Positions 34,699 to 44,377 are shown, numbered from the stretch's first letter. The stretch is DNA of 64,000 bases from Streptomyces sedi (GCF_006335015.1 NZ_VDGT01000026.1:1-64000); one strand, 5' to 3'. Made by a program: numbers and translations. Notes: a model not told the origin generated them from the letters alone.

Positions 34699-35298
34699 TC
34701 AGTTCGGGGACGGGGTCTCGGTCGGGCGGACCGTGCCGTGCAGGAGGAGGCCCGAGGCCAGGGCGAGGCAGGCGGCGAGGGCCGCGGGCAGGTCGCCGTT
34801 CGGCTCGGGCAGAACGGTCCAGAACGCCGCGTGCCCGCCCCGGGAGAAGCCGGCGAAGATCACGGCGAAGATCCACAGCACGGGGGCGGCGATCGCGGCC
34901 TGGCCGACGAACACCCGGGCGCACAGCAGGAGTCCGGTGAGGAAGGCGACGTTGCGCCCGGCGGCCACGGCGTAGGTGTCGCCGGTCAGCAGGTGGACCG
35001 CGCCGCCGACGGCCAGGGCGAGGGCGCAGACGCCGAGGACGAGCCCCGCGTCCAGCGCCCGCACCCGCCGGGTCGCCGTCTCCTCCGCCTCGGCCAGCCG
35101 GGAGCCGAGGGAGAGTTCGAGCGCGGCGCAAAGGGGGATGGGGGCCATCAGCACGAAGAGCACGGGGTTGGCCGAGCCGCTCAGGATCGAGGGCAGTTCG
35201 ACGGTGGCGTCGCCCAGCACCGCCACGGCCGCCGCGAAGGCGCCAAGCCCCCACGCCAGCACGGAGAACGCGCGCCGTCCCTTCAGCCACCACCACAT
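34699..35298 (-). CDS. ABC-operon membrane protein
   Basis: 199 residues starting MWWWLKGRRAFSVLAWG, with about five hydrophobic segments (for example FAAAVAVLG, VLFVLMAPIPLCAAL, AGLVLGVCALALAVG, APVLWIFAVIFAGF, ALAACLALASGLLLHG). No catalytic motif. The ATG overlaps the stop of the upstream gene. A permease half or accessory of the ABC exporter is likely. Confidence 0.75.
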   Translation of the reverse strand: MWWWLKGRRAFSVLAWGLGAFAAAVAVLGDATVELPSILSGSANPVLFVLMAPIPLCAALELSLGSRLAEAEETATRRVRALDAGLVLGVCALALAVGGAVHLLTGDTYAVAAGRNVAFLTGLLLCARVFVGQAAIAAPVLWIFAVIFAGFSRGGHAAFWTVLPEPNGDLPAALAACLALASGLLLHGTVRPTETPSPN

Positions 35299-36608
35299 CA
35301 GACGTTCCCCGCGTTCTCGCCCGGGGCGCAGGCCGACGCCACTGCTTCCCGATACCAGTCGGCCTGCTCCGGGGGCGGCAACGCGTCGACGGCGGCGGCT
35401 CGTTGCTCGATGTCGGCGAGTACCTGGGCGCCGTCCTGGTAGAGCGGCAGCTCGTCCTGCTGGCGGCGCAGGTAGGCGTCGGCGCTGCCGGCGACGCCGG
35501 CGGCCCACAGCATGACGGTGCGCGCGGTGGTGCCGTCCGGTTCGGCGCAGGGGAAGAGCACCACGGTGTCGACGACGGCCAGCCGGGTCGTCTCGGCGGC
35601 GTGCAGACTGGTCAGGGGCAGGCGCCAGGTGCCGGCCGCGCGCACGCCGGAGGCGGTCAACCGGTCCTCCACCCGCGCCGGCGGCTCGACCGCCACGCCG
35701 GCGTCCGCCAGCAGCCGGAGCGTTTCGTCGATGTCGGCGCGCACGGCGGGCAGGTCCTCGGCGGTCGCCGCCGGCATACACACGACGGGTGCGTCACCGG
35801 CGCAGCTCGCCGGCGCGTGACCGGAGGAGGTCGGGGGAGAGTGCCCCCACTCCCGCACCATCGCGTAGGCGCCGACGGTGCCGCCCAACATCGCGACGCA
35901 GCCGGCCACCGCGCACAGCACCCGCCACGTCGGCCGCCAGACGGGCGTGGTCAGCAGAGTGAGACCCACGGCGAGTGCCCCCGCGAACAGCACGGGCGCG
36001 GCGACGGACGCCGGCGTCGGCAGCTCCCCGAAGCCCAACTCCTCCGGATACTGGCCCGATATGTGCCGCAACCAGAACGGCTCATAGGACCAGGCGGCGG
36101 CCACCGCGTAGAACACCGCCAGCGCGAGCACCGGCGCCACCACCACCCGGGGCAGCACCAGCCCGGCCGCGAAACCGATCAGCGAGTGCGCCACCGAGAC
36201 CAGCCACGCCATCCCCGGCAGCACCAGACTCGCCAGGCTCGGCGCCTGCCCCTCGCGCACCAGGGCGAGCGAGACGGCCAGCGCGACCATGACACCCGAC
36301 AACAACCACACCGGCGCCAACTCCCGCACGACCACCCCGACTCGGGAACGCGCGGGCCCCAACGCCCAGACCCCGTCCCGCCGCAGCCGGCCGCTCTCCC
36401 ACGCCCCCAGCGCCGCCGCCGTCGCGTAGACCAACGGATACACGCTCAGCAGCACGGACGAGACGGTGCGCGGCGCGTACCCCAGACGCGGGTCCCCGGG
36501 GCGGTGGTCGGCGACGTAACCGCCGAAGAAGTACAGCACGATCAACGCCAGCGCCAACGGCGCCAGCCACAGCGCGGCCGAGGCGCGCAACCAGGTTCGA
36601 AGTCTCAT
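35298..36608 (-). CDS. ABC-operon large membrane protein
   Basis: 436 residues. Six or so transmembrane helices occupy the first ~260 residues (WLAPLALALIVLYFFGGYV, VVREL-APVWLLSGVMVALAVSLAL, VVLPRVVVAPVLALAVFYAV and others). A soluble C-terminal part with paired cysteines (SCAGDAPVVC, SACAPGENAG) follows, probably extracytoplasmic. The ATG at 36608 lacks a clear binding site; TTG at 36650 is possible. First gene of the ABC operon. Confidence 0.7.
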   Translation of the reverse strand: MRLRTWLRASAALWLAPLALALIVLYFFGGYVADHRPGDPRLGYAPRTVSSVLLSVYPLVYATAAALGAWESGRLRRDGVWALGPARSRVGVVVRELAPVWLLSGVMVALAVSLALVREGQAPSLASLVLPGMAWLVSVAHSLIGFAAGLVLPRVVVAPVLALAVFYAVAAAWSYEPFWLRHISGQYPEELGFGELPTPASVAAPVLFAGALAVGLTLLTTPVWRPTWRVLCAVAGCVAMLGGTVGAYAMVREWGHSPPTSSGHAPASCAGDAPVVCMPAATAEDLPAVRADIDETLRLLADAGVAVEPPARVEDRLTASGVRAAGTWRLPLTSLHAAETTRLAVVDTVVLFPCAEPDGTTARTVMLWAAGVAGSADAYLRRQQDELPLYQDGAQVLADIEQRAAAVDALPPPEQADWYREAVASACAPGENAGNV

Positions 36609-36924
36609 CAGGGTCCGGTCGTGAGAGGAGATGACACCTTGCGTGGCCAACGCTTCACAGAAGCTACACGCCGCGGCACGCGGCGGTCATCCCCTGCTTC
36701 TGCTCGCCGGTCCACGGCTGTCCCACCACGGCATCCACATGCGACCCCGCGTCAGATCCTCGGTCCCGGCACCCGCGGCGCGAGCGCGCGCGGGCGTCGT
36801 TCGGTCCGGTGGTCGTCGTCGGGCGCGGGCCCCTCCGTCCAAGCCACCGTTTACGCCATGGGAGGGATCAGGCGTTTTGAAGAACCCAAATGAACGGCAG
36901 CGCGGGACGGCGGAGCCATGCGGG
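36609..36924. other. Intergenic region with mobilization-gene remnant
   Basis: 316 bp containing the 36752-36820 relic described separately. The part next to 36608 should hold the promoter of the ABC operon. No gene is supported. Confidence 0.5.
36752..36820 (-). pseudogene. 3'-end remnant of a paralogue of the 562-aa mobilization-operon gene
   Basis: On the minus strand it reads DDDHRTERRPRALAPRVP-GPRI and stop, against DDDRRTEERPRALAPRVR-EPRI at the end of the gene at 3448-5136. About 70 bp are alike at DNA level, including the stop codon. The flanks on both sides differ. Confidence 0.75.
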
Positions 36925-37312
36925 GTGGCGATCGATGTGCCCGTCGATCGATTCAAGATACTGTTTCAGTTGGCTAAAGAGCTGCCGAATGTGAACGGCG
37001 ATGCGATCAGAACAAGCGCGTGTTCGCGCGAAGATGCCGAAATGGTGGTGCGCACTTTTCGGTCCGTCAGGGGTGTGCTCAATGATTCGGTGGTGAACGT
37101 GCGGATCTGCGTAGCCGCGGATGTGGTGTGGACCGACACTTGAAGCGCTGCTGTCCAGGGTGCAGATCTCTGTGTCGACGGAGGATGCTCGTAAGTGGCA
37201 TCCGCTGCTGAATCTGGTGCGCTGCACGCTGGGTAGCCGGGAGCTGTTTCTCAGAACTGGATATCGTAGTGATGAGTTGGTCGATGCGGTCGATATCCTC
37301 TTGGACCTTTGA
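36925..37312 (+). pseudogene. Unknown gene, probably frameshifted
   Basis: The first frame gives VAIDVPVDRFKILFQLAKEL ... RICVAADVVWTDT and stops at 37143. The +1 frame continues without a gap as LEALLSRVQISVSTEDARKW to VDAVDILLDL, stop at 37312. Both parts look protein-like, and together they would give ~125 residues. GTG at 36925 is only a guess. The base composition is clearly lower in GC than its neighbours, suggesting transfer. Confidence 0.5.
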
Positions 37313-37474
37313 TGTCTCTGTTTCAGTCGCAGACGGCAGGGGTGCTATGGAGTGTCTCGGGGCTGATGGTCGCGGGTGAGTTGATCTTGCTGTGTCTGGT
37401 GTGGTCACCGCGCCGCAGCCCTCCTGGCAGGATCTGGCGGCGCAGCCGCCCCAGGGCCGCACCGTGACGCCCGC

Positions 37475-38170
37475 TCACGGCGAGAGGCGTGCCGTCGTCG
37501 GGGTGGGGGCCGGGGCCGGGGCGGTGCCGCCGTGGTGGCGGAGGTAGGCCAGGACGGCGCGCACGCGGCGGTGGCCGCTGTCGCCGACGGACAGGCCGAG
37601 TTTGTGGAAGACGTTGCCGATGTGCTTGTGCACGGCGTTGTCCGTGATGACGAGCCGTCGGGCGATGGTCGCGTTGTCGTGCCCCTCGGCCATCAGCGAG
37701 AGGACCTCCCGCTCGCGCGGGGTCAGGGCGTCGACGGGGTCGCCCCGTGCGGCGAGGAGTTGCGCGATGACGTCGCGGTCCATGGCGGTGCCGCCGCCGG
37801 CGACCCGGCGCAGTGCGTCGGTGAACTCCTCGACGCGGCTCACCCGGTCCTTGAGCAGGTATCCGATGCCGCCCCCGGCGTCGGCGAGGAGGCGGCCCGC
37901 GTACTCCTGTTCCACGTACTGCGAAAGGACCAGGACGGGGAGTCCCGGGTGGTCGCGGCGGGCCTGGACCGCGGCTCGGACGCCCTCGTCGCGGAAGGTC
38001 GGGGGCAGTCGCACGTCCACGATGGCGACGTCCGGGCGGTGCGTCCGGACGGCGGTGAGGAGGCCGGGCCCGTCGGTCACGATCGTGACGACCTCGAAGC
38101 CCTCGGAGGCGAGCAGAAGCCTCAGCCCGGACGACAGCAGGACGTTGTCCTCGGCGATCACTACGCGCAC
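37475..38170 (-). CDS. NarL/FixJ-family response regulator
   Basis: 231 residues. The receiver domain (~1-120) has acidic residues ED at 7-8, phospho-acceptor Asp52 in VAIVDVRLP and Lys in YLLKDRV. The LuxR-type HTH (~150-215) contains LTPREREVLSLMAEGHDNAT. The start overlaps the kinase stop by 10 bp. It acts with the kinase encoded directly upstream. Confidence 0.92.
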   Translation of the reverse strand: MRVVIAEDNVLLSSGLRLLLASEGFEVVTIVTDGPGLLTAVRTHRPDVAIVDVRLPPTFRDEGVRAAVQARRDHPGLPVLVLSQYVEQEYAGRLLADAGGGIGYLLKDRVSRVEEFTDALRRVAGGGTAMDRDVIAQLLAARGDPVDALTPREREVLSLMAEGHDNATIARRLVITDNAVHKHIGNVFHKLGLSVGDSGHRRVRAVLAYLRHHGGTAPAPAPTPTTARLSP

Positions 38171-39372
38171 GGCAACTCCACGGTGATGACGGTTGGCCCG
38201 CCCGGAGGGCTGTTGACGTCCATGGTGCCGTCCAGAGCGGCGGCGCGGCGCCGCATTCCGTCCAGGCCGGACCCCCGGGTGGCGTCCGCCCCGCCGGTTC
38301 CGTCGTCGACGATCTCCGCGCGCAGCAGCGGACCGTGGCGGTCCACGCGCACGGACGCGCTGGTGGCCCCGCTGTGCCGGGCGATGTTGGCCAGCGCCTC
38401 GGTGACGACGAAGTAGGCGACGGCTTCGACCGCCGCGGGAACCTCACCGAGCGGGCCGACGTCGATGCGGGTCGGCACCCCCGACCTGCTGGTCAGGGCG
38501 CCGAGCGCGCCCGAGAGGCCCTGGTCGGCCAGTACCGGGGGGTAGATGGTGCGGATGACGGAACGCAGCTCGGTCATCGCGTTCTCGGTCTCGGCGTGGG
38601 CGTCCCGCACCAGGACGGCGGCCCCCTCGGGGTCGCGCGGGAGGTTTCTGCCGGCCACCGCGAGCCGCATCGCGATGGCCACGAGCCGGGCCTGCGTCCC
38701 GTCGTGCAGGTCCCGCTCGATACGGCGCAGTTCCGCGCTGTGCGCCTGGAGGACGTCCGCGCGCGTCCTGCTGAGTTCGGTGACGCGTGCGACGAGGCGC
38801 TCGGCGGGCGACGCCGCCAGGACCGCGAGGCAGCAGCGGGCGTGGGCTCGGGCGAGTGGCGGGAGGACGAGGGCGGCCAGCGCCGCCAGGACCACGACGT
38901 TCGTCAGGCCCAGGGGCAACGCGGTACCCCAACTGGTGAGGGGCGTGCTGACCACGGGCAGCCACGGCGTCGTGGGAAGAGCCCACCACGACGCGGTGAG
39001 GACGGGAACGCTGAGCAGACAGCCCAGGAGGAGCAGCGCGAGGGCGCCCGCCGGCAGTCCGGTGACCAGCTGGGTCGCGAGCCACCTCAGGACGCGCGGG
39101 GTGGGGTGCGGGCGCGGCTCGACCGGCCGCCCCAACAGGCTTCCCGCGCGCCGGCGATGGAACTCGACCCAGGGCCGCGCCAGCGACGGAACGCACATCA
39201 GGGGCGCGGCGGCGAGCGTCACCGTCGCGGTCAGCAGGTTCTCCAGCAGGTAACGCCCGCCACGCCAGGTGACGCGCCACCGGTCGTGGGCCGCGTTGAG
39301 TACACCGAGCACGCGCGTCGCTTTCCGTGGTCGTACGGGAGTGGTCGTACGGGAGGGGAGGGCTCCCGGCAC
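38161..39372 (-). CDS. HisKA_3-type sensor histidine kinase
   Basis: 403 residues. The N-terminal membrane part has about four helices (LLTATVTLAAAPLMCVPSL, GALALLLLGCLLSVPVL, LGLTNVVVLAALAALVLPPL). The phosphorylated His is in ERDLHDGTQARLVAIAMRL, and the ATPase end is ATRGSGLDGMRRRAAAL. GTG at 39372 is the likely start. The promoter region is shared divergently with the serine hydrolase at 39478. The signal is unknown; regulation of the adjacent hydrolase is an inference. Confidence 0.9.
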   Translation of the reverse strand: MPGALPSRTTTPVRPRKATRVLGVLNAAHDRWRVTWRGGRYLLENLLTATVTLAAAPLMCVPSLARPWVEFHRRRAGSLLGRPVEPRPHPTPRVLRWLATQLVTGLPAGALALLLLGCLLSVPVLTASWWALPTTPWLPVVSTPLTSWGTALPLGLTNVVVLAALAALVLPPLARAHARCCLAVLAASPAERLVARVTELSRTRADVLQAHSAELRRIERDLHDGTQARLVAIAMRLAVAGRNLPRDPEGAAVLVRDAHAETENAMTELRSVIRTIYPPVLADQGLSGALGALTSRSGVPTRIDVGPLGEVPAAVEAVAYFVVTEALANIARHSGATSASVRVDRHGPLLRAEIVDDGTGGADATRGSGLDGMRRRAAALDGTMDVNSPPGGPTVITVELPCA

Positions 39373-39477
39373 GGACTGTAGGGGGCCGCGCGGCCGGTGG
39401 CACTACAGGTGGCTGTACCTCTCGTTCGGGAGCCCGTGGTAGCGATCGGCGACCGCGCGTCTCCCTAGCGTCGGGGC

Positions 39478-40716
39478 ATGGCACACACACCTTCACCCGC
39501 TCGTCCCGCGTCGCCGCGCCGTCGCCGCGCCTCGGGCCGTTGGCTGGCCTTCGCCGCGGTCGCCCTCACCGTCGGCGCGGCCGTCGCCACCCGACCGCCG
39601 GCCGATCCGCACGGCGCGACGGCGTCGGGGTACGGACAGGACGACCTGCGCCGGGACGCCGACGCCCTCACGGCGCTGGGTGTCACCGGTGTCCAGGCAC
39701 GGGTGACGACCGGCGCCGACCGGGACCTGGTCGCCACCAGCGGCGTCGCCGAGGTGGGCACCGACCGCCCGGTGCCCGACGACGGCTACTTCCGGATCGC
39801 CAGTACCGGCAAGGCGCTGGTGGCCACCGTGGTCCTGGGACTGGTCGACGAGGGGCGACTGGCGCTCGACGACACGGTGGACCACTGGCTGCCCGGTCTG
39901 GTGGACGGCAACGGCAACGACGGGCGCCGGATCACCATCCGTCACCTTCTCCAGCACACCGCAGGTCTGCACGACGATCTCCCGGGCTTCGCCACCCCGG
40001 AGGAGTACCGCGAGCACCGGTACGACACCCACACGGACCGGGAGATCGTCGCGCGGGCGATGCGGCACCCGCCGGACTTCGCGCCCGGGGAGGGGTGGGG
40101 CTACTCCAACGCCGGCTATGTCCTGCTCGACATGGTCATCGAGGAGGTCACGGGCCGCCCGTGGCACCGGGAGGTCGAGGACCGGATCCTGCGGCCACTC
40201 GGCATGGACCACACCTACCTGCCGGGCGAGACGCCCACCCTCCGCCGCCCCCACGCCCGCGCCTACGAGGTCTACCCTTCCGGCGAACGGGTCGACGTCA
40301 CCCGCGTGATCGTCCCCGACCCCGGTGGCTACGTCTCCACCACCGCTGACGTCAACCGCTTCTTCCGGGCCCTGCTCGGCGGCGAGCTGCTGACCGCGGC
40401 GCGACTGGCCGAGATGCGGGACACCGTACCGGTCGACGAGGAAACGCGGGTGCTCTGGCCGGGCGGGCGCTACGGCCTCGGCCTGGTCAACCGGCCGTTG
40501 TCGTGCGGCGGCGACTACTGGAGCCACGAGGGCGGCGAGAGCGGCTACATCACCCTCAACGGGGCGACCACCGACGGCAGCCGCGCCGTCACCGTCTCCA
40601 TGACCACCGCCCTGGGTGGCTCGCCCGACGACCCGGTCCGCCAGGAGCGGGCCGCGAGTCGCCTCGTCGACCGCGCGCTCTGCGGCACCGCCGGCCCCGC
40701 CGGTCGGGACGGCTGA
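39478..40716 (+). CDS. Secreted serine hydrolase (beta-lactamase/D-Ala-D-Ala carboxypeptidase fold)
   Basis: 412 residues. Arg-rich N-terminus and signal-type helix WLAFAAVALTVGAAVAT. The catalytic SxxK is in RIASTGKAL and YxN in GYSNAGYV. HLLQHTAGLHDD is typical of class C-like hydrolases. It acts outside the membrane, on peptidoglycan or small esters. A paralogue lies at 58732-59895. Confidence 0.88.
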   Translation: MAHTPSPARPASPRRRRASGRWLAFAAVALTVGAAVATRPPADPHGATASGYGQDDLRRDADALTALGVTGVQARVTTGADRDLVATSGVAEVGTDRPVPDDGYFRIASTGKALVATVVLGLVDEGRLALDDTVDHWLPGLVDGNGNDGRRITIRHLLQHTAGLHDDLPGFATPEEYREHRYDTHTDREIVARAMRHPPDFAPGEGWGYSNAGYVLLDMVIEEVTGRPWHREVEDRILRPLGMDHTYLPGETPTLRRPHARAYEVYPSGERVDVTRVIVPDPGGYVSTTADVNRFFRALLGGELLTAARLAEMRDTVPVDEETRVLWPGGRYGLGLVNRPLSCGGDYWSHEGGESGYITLNGATTDGSRAVTVSMTTALGGSPDDPVRQERAASRLVDRALCGTAGPAGRDG

Positions 40717-40800
40717 CGGGCGTGCCACGCGACTGACGGGCGCGCCACGCGACGTCCCGGCGGTCCCCGGGAGGCCGTGTGCTCTGCTGGGGGGATGGAC

Positions 40801-41631
40801 ATGCGGGGTGACGAGGAGGCGGGGGAGCGCGGCGAGTTGGTGGTGCGCCCGCAGGCGCTGCTGCTGACGCTGTTCGGCGACCACGTGCTGGACCGCGGGG
40901 TGGCCGTCTCCACGGGCAGTGTGGTGGCGGTGCTGGAGCGGCTGGGCGTGGGGGAGCACGCGACGCGCACCGCCGTGGCGCGGATGGTGCGGCGCGACCT
41001 GCTGGGAACGGTCCGCCGGGGCCGCCGGGTCTTCCTCGGGCTGACGCGGCACGGGGGAGAGGTGCTGCGGGACGGGCGGCACCGTCTGACGACCGACGTG
41101 GTCGACAGCGACTGGGACGGCCGTTGGACGCTGCTGTCGTTCTCGGTCCCCGAGGCGCGGCGGGCCGACCGGCACGCGTTGCGCAAGCGACTCGGCTGGC
41201 TGGGGTTCGCTCCGCTCCGCAGCGGGGTGTGGGTGTCCCCCGGGGCGGCGGACGTCGAGCGCGTCCTCGCGGAGCTGGATCTCCTGGACCACGCGGAGGT
41301 GTTCCGGGCGGAGGCCGCCGGCTGGACCGACCCGGCGCGGATCGTCCGCGAGGCGTGGGACCTGCCCGCCATCGAGGCCGACTACCGGGCGTTCCTGTCG
41401 CGTTGGGAGGACGGGACGTACGACGCTCTCGACGTGCTGTGCCGCCGGGTGCGCCTCACCGCCGAGTGGCTGCTGCTCGTGCGGCAGGACCCGCGGCTGC
41501 CCGCCTCGCTGCTGCCGGCCGGCTGGCCGGGGGTGGTCGCCCAGCGGCGCTTCCGCGCCCTGCACGGCCGTCTCGTCGCCCCGTCCGTCGCGTGTGCGGA
41601 GAGGGAACTCGCGGTCGTCGCGACCGGGTGA
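40801..41631 (+). CDS. PaaX-family transcriptional regulator
   Basis: 276 residues. N-terminal winged helix (LVVRPQALLLTLFGDHVL; GVGEHATRTAVARMVRRDLL) and the PaaX central and C-terminal parts (WDGRWTLLSFSVPEARR, LGFAPLRSGVWVSP). Such proteins repress aromatic or acyl-CoA catabolism and often sense CoA thioesters. ATG at 40801 follows GGGGGG; ATG at 40795 and GTG at 40777 are alternatives. The acyl-CoA ligase at 42734 is a possible functional partner. Confidence 0.88.
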   Translation: MRGDEEAGERGELVVRPQALLLTLFGDHVLDRGVAVSTGSVVAVLERLGVGEHATRTAVARMVRRDLLGTVRRGRRVFLGLTRHGGEVLRDGRHRLTTDVVDSDWDGRWTLLSFSVPEARRADRHALRKRLGWLGFAPLRSGVWVSPGAADVERVLAELDLLDHAEVFRAEAAGWTDPARIVREAWDLPAIEADYRAFLSRWEDGTYDALDVLCRRVRLTAEWLLLVRQDPRLPASLLPAGWPGVVAQRRFRALHGRLVAPSVACAERELAVVATG

Positions 41632-41652
41632 ACGAGGGGCGGCCCCAAGGTT

Positions 41653-41668
41653 CGTCAGATTATTGACG
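41653..41668. promoter_or_regulatory. Candidate operator upstream of the secreted esterase
   Basis: CGTCA-GATTAT-TGACG, perfect 5-bp arms, about 55 bp before the esterase start codon, in an AT-rich patch that may be its promoter. Confidence 0.4.
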
Positions 41669-41721
41669 ACCGATACATGTGCGCCTAACTTCGGGTGGGG
41701 GCACTCACCTAGGAGGCACCG

Positions 41722-42660
41722 ATGACGCGTGCAAGAGCCGCGTTCACCGCATTCGCCAGCACCCTGTTACTCATCGCCGCGGCCCTCGCCTTCCCCTCGA
41801 CGGCACAGGCCGCACAGCTCGTCGAGGTCACCGACTTCGGCGAGAACCCCGGAGGCGCGCGCATGCACCTCTACGTTCCCGACGTCACCCAGGACAGCCC
41901 GCCGGTGGTCGTGGCCATGCACGGCTGCGGGGGCGACGGGCCGGGCTTCGCCCAGTCCAGCGGCTTCAACTCCCTGGCCGACCAGTACGGTTTCCTCGTC
42001 ATCTATCCGACGGCGACCCAGCAGACCGCGTTCGGCACCTGCTTCGACGTGTGGTCGCCCGCGTCCAAGACCCGGGGCGGCGGCAGCGACCCCGTCTCCA
42101 TCGCCTCGATGGTCGCCTACACCCACCAGCAGTACGGCGCCGACCCGTCGCGCACCTTCGCGACCGGCAGTTCCTCGGGCGGCATGGAGACCAACGCGCT
42201 GCTCGCCCTCTACCCGGACGTGTTCGCGGCGGGCGCCGCGTTCATGGGCGTCCCGTTCGGCTGCTTCCTCAACGAGGCGGACTTCCCGCCGTGGAACAGC
42301 CAGTGCGTCAACGGTGCCAAGGACGAGACCCCGGGGACCTGGGGCGACGCGGTACGCGCGGCCTACCCGGACTACGCGGGCCCCCGCCCGCCGGTGCAGC
42401 TGTGGCACGGCACCGAGGACAACCTGGTGCCGTTCTCCCTGCTGCGTGAGGCGACCGAGCAGTGGACGGACGTGCACGGGCTGAGCCAGACGCCCAGTTT
42501 CACGGACGAGCCGCAACCCGGTTGGGAACGCGCGCACTACGCCGACGCGGACGGCACCGTGTGGGTGGAGTCGATCACCGTCCGGGGCGCGGGGCACACC
42601 CTGCCGGCGGGCGGCATGGCCGCCGAGGCGGTCGCGTTCTTCGGCATCTCCGGCGGCTGA
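41722..42660 (+). CDS. Secreted PHB-depolymerase-family / acetylxylan-type esterase
   Basis: 312 residues. Signal peptide MTRARAAFTAFASTLLLIAA ending at AQA near residue 31. The nucleophile serine is in ATGSSSGGMETN, an oxyanion-type HGCGG follows strand VVVAMHGCGGDG, Asp is in WHGTEDNLVP and His in GAGHTLPAGG. Members hydrolyse polyhydroxybutyrate or acetyl and feruloyl groups on xylan. The nearby GH30 enzyme favours xylan. AGGAGG lies before the ATG. Confidence 0.9.
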   Translation: MTRARAAFTAFASTLLLIAAALAFPSTAQAAQLVEVTDFGENPGGARMHLYVPDVTQDSPPVVVAMHGCGGDGPGFAQSSGFNSLADQYGFLVIYPTATQQTAFGTCFDVWSPASKTRGGGSDPVSIASMVAYTHQQYGADPSRTFATGSSSGGMETNALLALYPDVFAAGAAFMGVPFGCFLNEADFPPWNSQCVNGAKDETPGTWGDAVRAAYPDYAGPRPPVQLWHGTEDNLVPFSLLREATEQWTDVHGLSQTPSFTDEPQPGWERAHYADADGTVWVESITVRGAGHTLPAGGMAAEAVAFFGISGG

Positions 42661-42669
42661 GGCCGGCGC

Positions 42670-42708
42670 GGTGGCCCGGGCGCCGGGCGAGAGGGCGCCC
42701 GGGCCACC
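42670..42708. terminator. Bidirectional terminator between convergent genes
   Basis: Perfect 15-bp arms: GGTGGCCCGGGCGCC and its complement, around a 9-nt loop. It sits between the esterase stop and the ligase stop. Confidence 0.75.
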
Positions 42709-42733
42709 GGGGGCGCGTCGGCCCGCCGGCGGC

Positions 42734-44236
42734 TCACGGCCCGCCGTGCCGCTCGCGGACCGCGGACCTTCTGACCTTGCCGCTCGGGGTACGCGGCAGT
42801 TCCGCCACGAGCACCACCGACCTCGGCGACTTGTAGCGGGCGAGACGGCCCGAGAGGTACGCCGAGATTCCGGCGAGCGTGGGCGACGCGCCGTCGCGTG
42901 GTACGACCACCGCCCGCGGGACCTCGCCCCACAGGGGATCGGGCACGCCCGTCACGACGCAGTCCGCTATCTCGGGATGGCCGAGCAGAACCCTCTCGAC
43001 CTCCGCGGGGTAGACGTTCTCCCCGCCCGAGACGATCACGTCACCGAGGCGGTCCACGACGCGCACCCGCCCCCGCGCGTCGCCGCGGGCCGCGTCGCCG
43101 CTGCGGAACCACTCGCCGTCGAAGCACGCCGCCGACCGCCCGGCCGCTCCCCAGTAGCCGGCCATGACGTTCGGCCCGGAGACCTGTAGTTCCCCGATGT
43201 CGCCGGGTTCACCCGGCCGCCGGTCGGGGCGGACGATCCGCACGTCGGTGAAGAAGTGCGGCACGCCTCCGGGCGCCCCGCCGGTGCCGGGGTCGCGGCC
43301 GGTCAGCAGCACGCCGGGGGCGGCCTCCGTCATGCCGTAACCCTGCCGGACGGCGAGCCCGCGCTCCGCGTAGGCGGCGACGAGTTCCGCGGGGATCGGG
43401 GCGCCCCCGCACAGCAGCGAACGCAGCGAGGACAGGTCCGCGCCCGGCCACTCGTCCGCCCTGGCCAGCAGCTCGAACATGGTCGGCACCCCGAACAGGA
43501 AGGTGATCCGCCGCGCCGCGACCACGTCCAACACCTCGGCGGCGTCGAACCGTTCGAGAAGCACGCAGGTGCCGCCCTTCAACAGGACGGGAAGCGCCAG
43601 CATGTTGAGCGCCGCGGCGTGGAAGAGGGGCGCGACGGCCAGCGCCCGTTCCCCGGCCGTCAGGTCGAGGTCGACCAGAACGTTCAGGGCGTTCCAGGTG
43701 ACGTTGGCGTGCGTCAGCACCGCGCCCTTCGGGGTGCCCGTGGAGCCGGAGGTGTACATGATCAGGCACGGCTGGTCCGGTGACACGGGCTCGTCCACGG
43801 GGTCGGCCGCGGCCTCCGCGAGCATCGCCTCGTAGTCCGGCCCGATCCGCACCCGCCACCGGGGGCCCCGCCCACGGGGAGCCGCCGCGCGGACCAGTTC
43901 CGCGTGGGAGGGGGCGTACAGCAGGGCCTTCGCCCCGCAGTCCGCGAGCTGGAAAGCCGTCTCGGGCGGCGCCTGGCGGGCGTTGAGCGGGACGAAGACC
44001 GCGCCGAGCGCGGCGACGCCGAAGAGCGTCTCCAGGAAGGCGGGGTCGTTGGGACCGAGATAGGCCACCCGGTCGCCTGGCCGCACGCCGCGGGTTCGCA
44101 GCGCCCGCGCGAGACGTGTGGTCCGCTCACGCAGCTCGGCGAAGCTGGTGTGGCGGCCCCGGTGGACGAGGGCCGTGTGGTGCGGGGCGCGACGGGCGCA
44201 CCGCGCGGGCCACGAGCCCAGTCCGTGGTCACGCAT
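42734..44236 (-). CDS. Acyl-CoA synthetase (AMP-forming)
   Basis: 500 residues. The AMP-binding motif is IMYTSGSTGTPKGAVLTH, with YGMTEAAP, the GEWFRSGD region, DRLGDVIVSGGENVYP and C-terminal lysine LPRTPSGKVRRS. It activates a carboxylic acid to the CoA thioester via an acyl-adenylate. Length and motifs match long/medium-chain fatty acyl-CoA ligases. The exact substrate is not determinable here. Confidence 0.92.
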   Translation of the reverse strand: MRDHGLGSWPARCARRAPHHTALVHRGRHTSFAELRERTTRLARALRTRGVRPGDRVAYLGPNDPAFLETLFGVAALGAVFVPLNARQAPPETAFQLADCGAKALLYAPSHAELVRAAAPRGRGPRWRVRIGPDYEAMLAEAAADPVDEPVSPDQPCLIMYTSGSTGTPKGAVLTHANVTWNALNVLVDLDLTAGERALAVAPLFHAAALNMLALPVLLKGGTCVLLERFDAAEVLDVVAARRITFLFGVPTMFELLARADEWPGADLSSLRSLLCGGAPIPAELVAAYAERGLAVRQGYGMTEAAPGVLLTGRDPGTGGAPGGVPHFFTDVRIVRPDRRPGEPGDIGELQVSGPNVMAGYWGAAGRSAACFDGEWFRSGDAARGDARGRVRVVDRLGDVIVSGGENVYPAEVERVLLGHPEIADCVVTGVPDPLWGEVPRAVVVPRDGASPTLAGISAYLSGRLARYKSPRSVVLVAELPRTPSGKVRRSAVRERHGGP

Positions 44237-44377
44237 CGCATGTCCTTCCTCGCGGCGCGGCCGGCCCCCCTCGAAGACGGGCCCCCGGCCCGTCGGGCAC
44301 TCCCGCGGGCCCGCGAGCCGTTCGGCGCGGCGGGCCGTCGCGCGGGGCGTTCCGTGTGGACCGCCCCGGGGCGGGGG

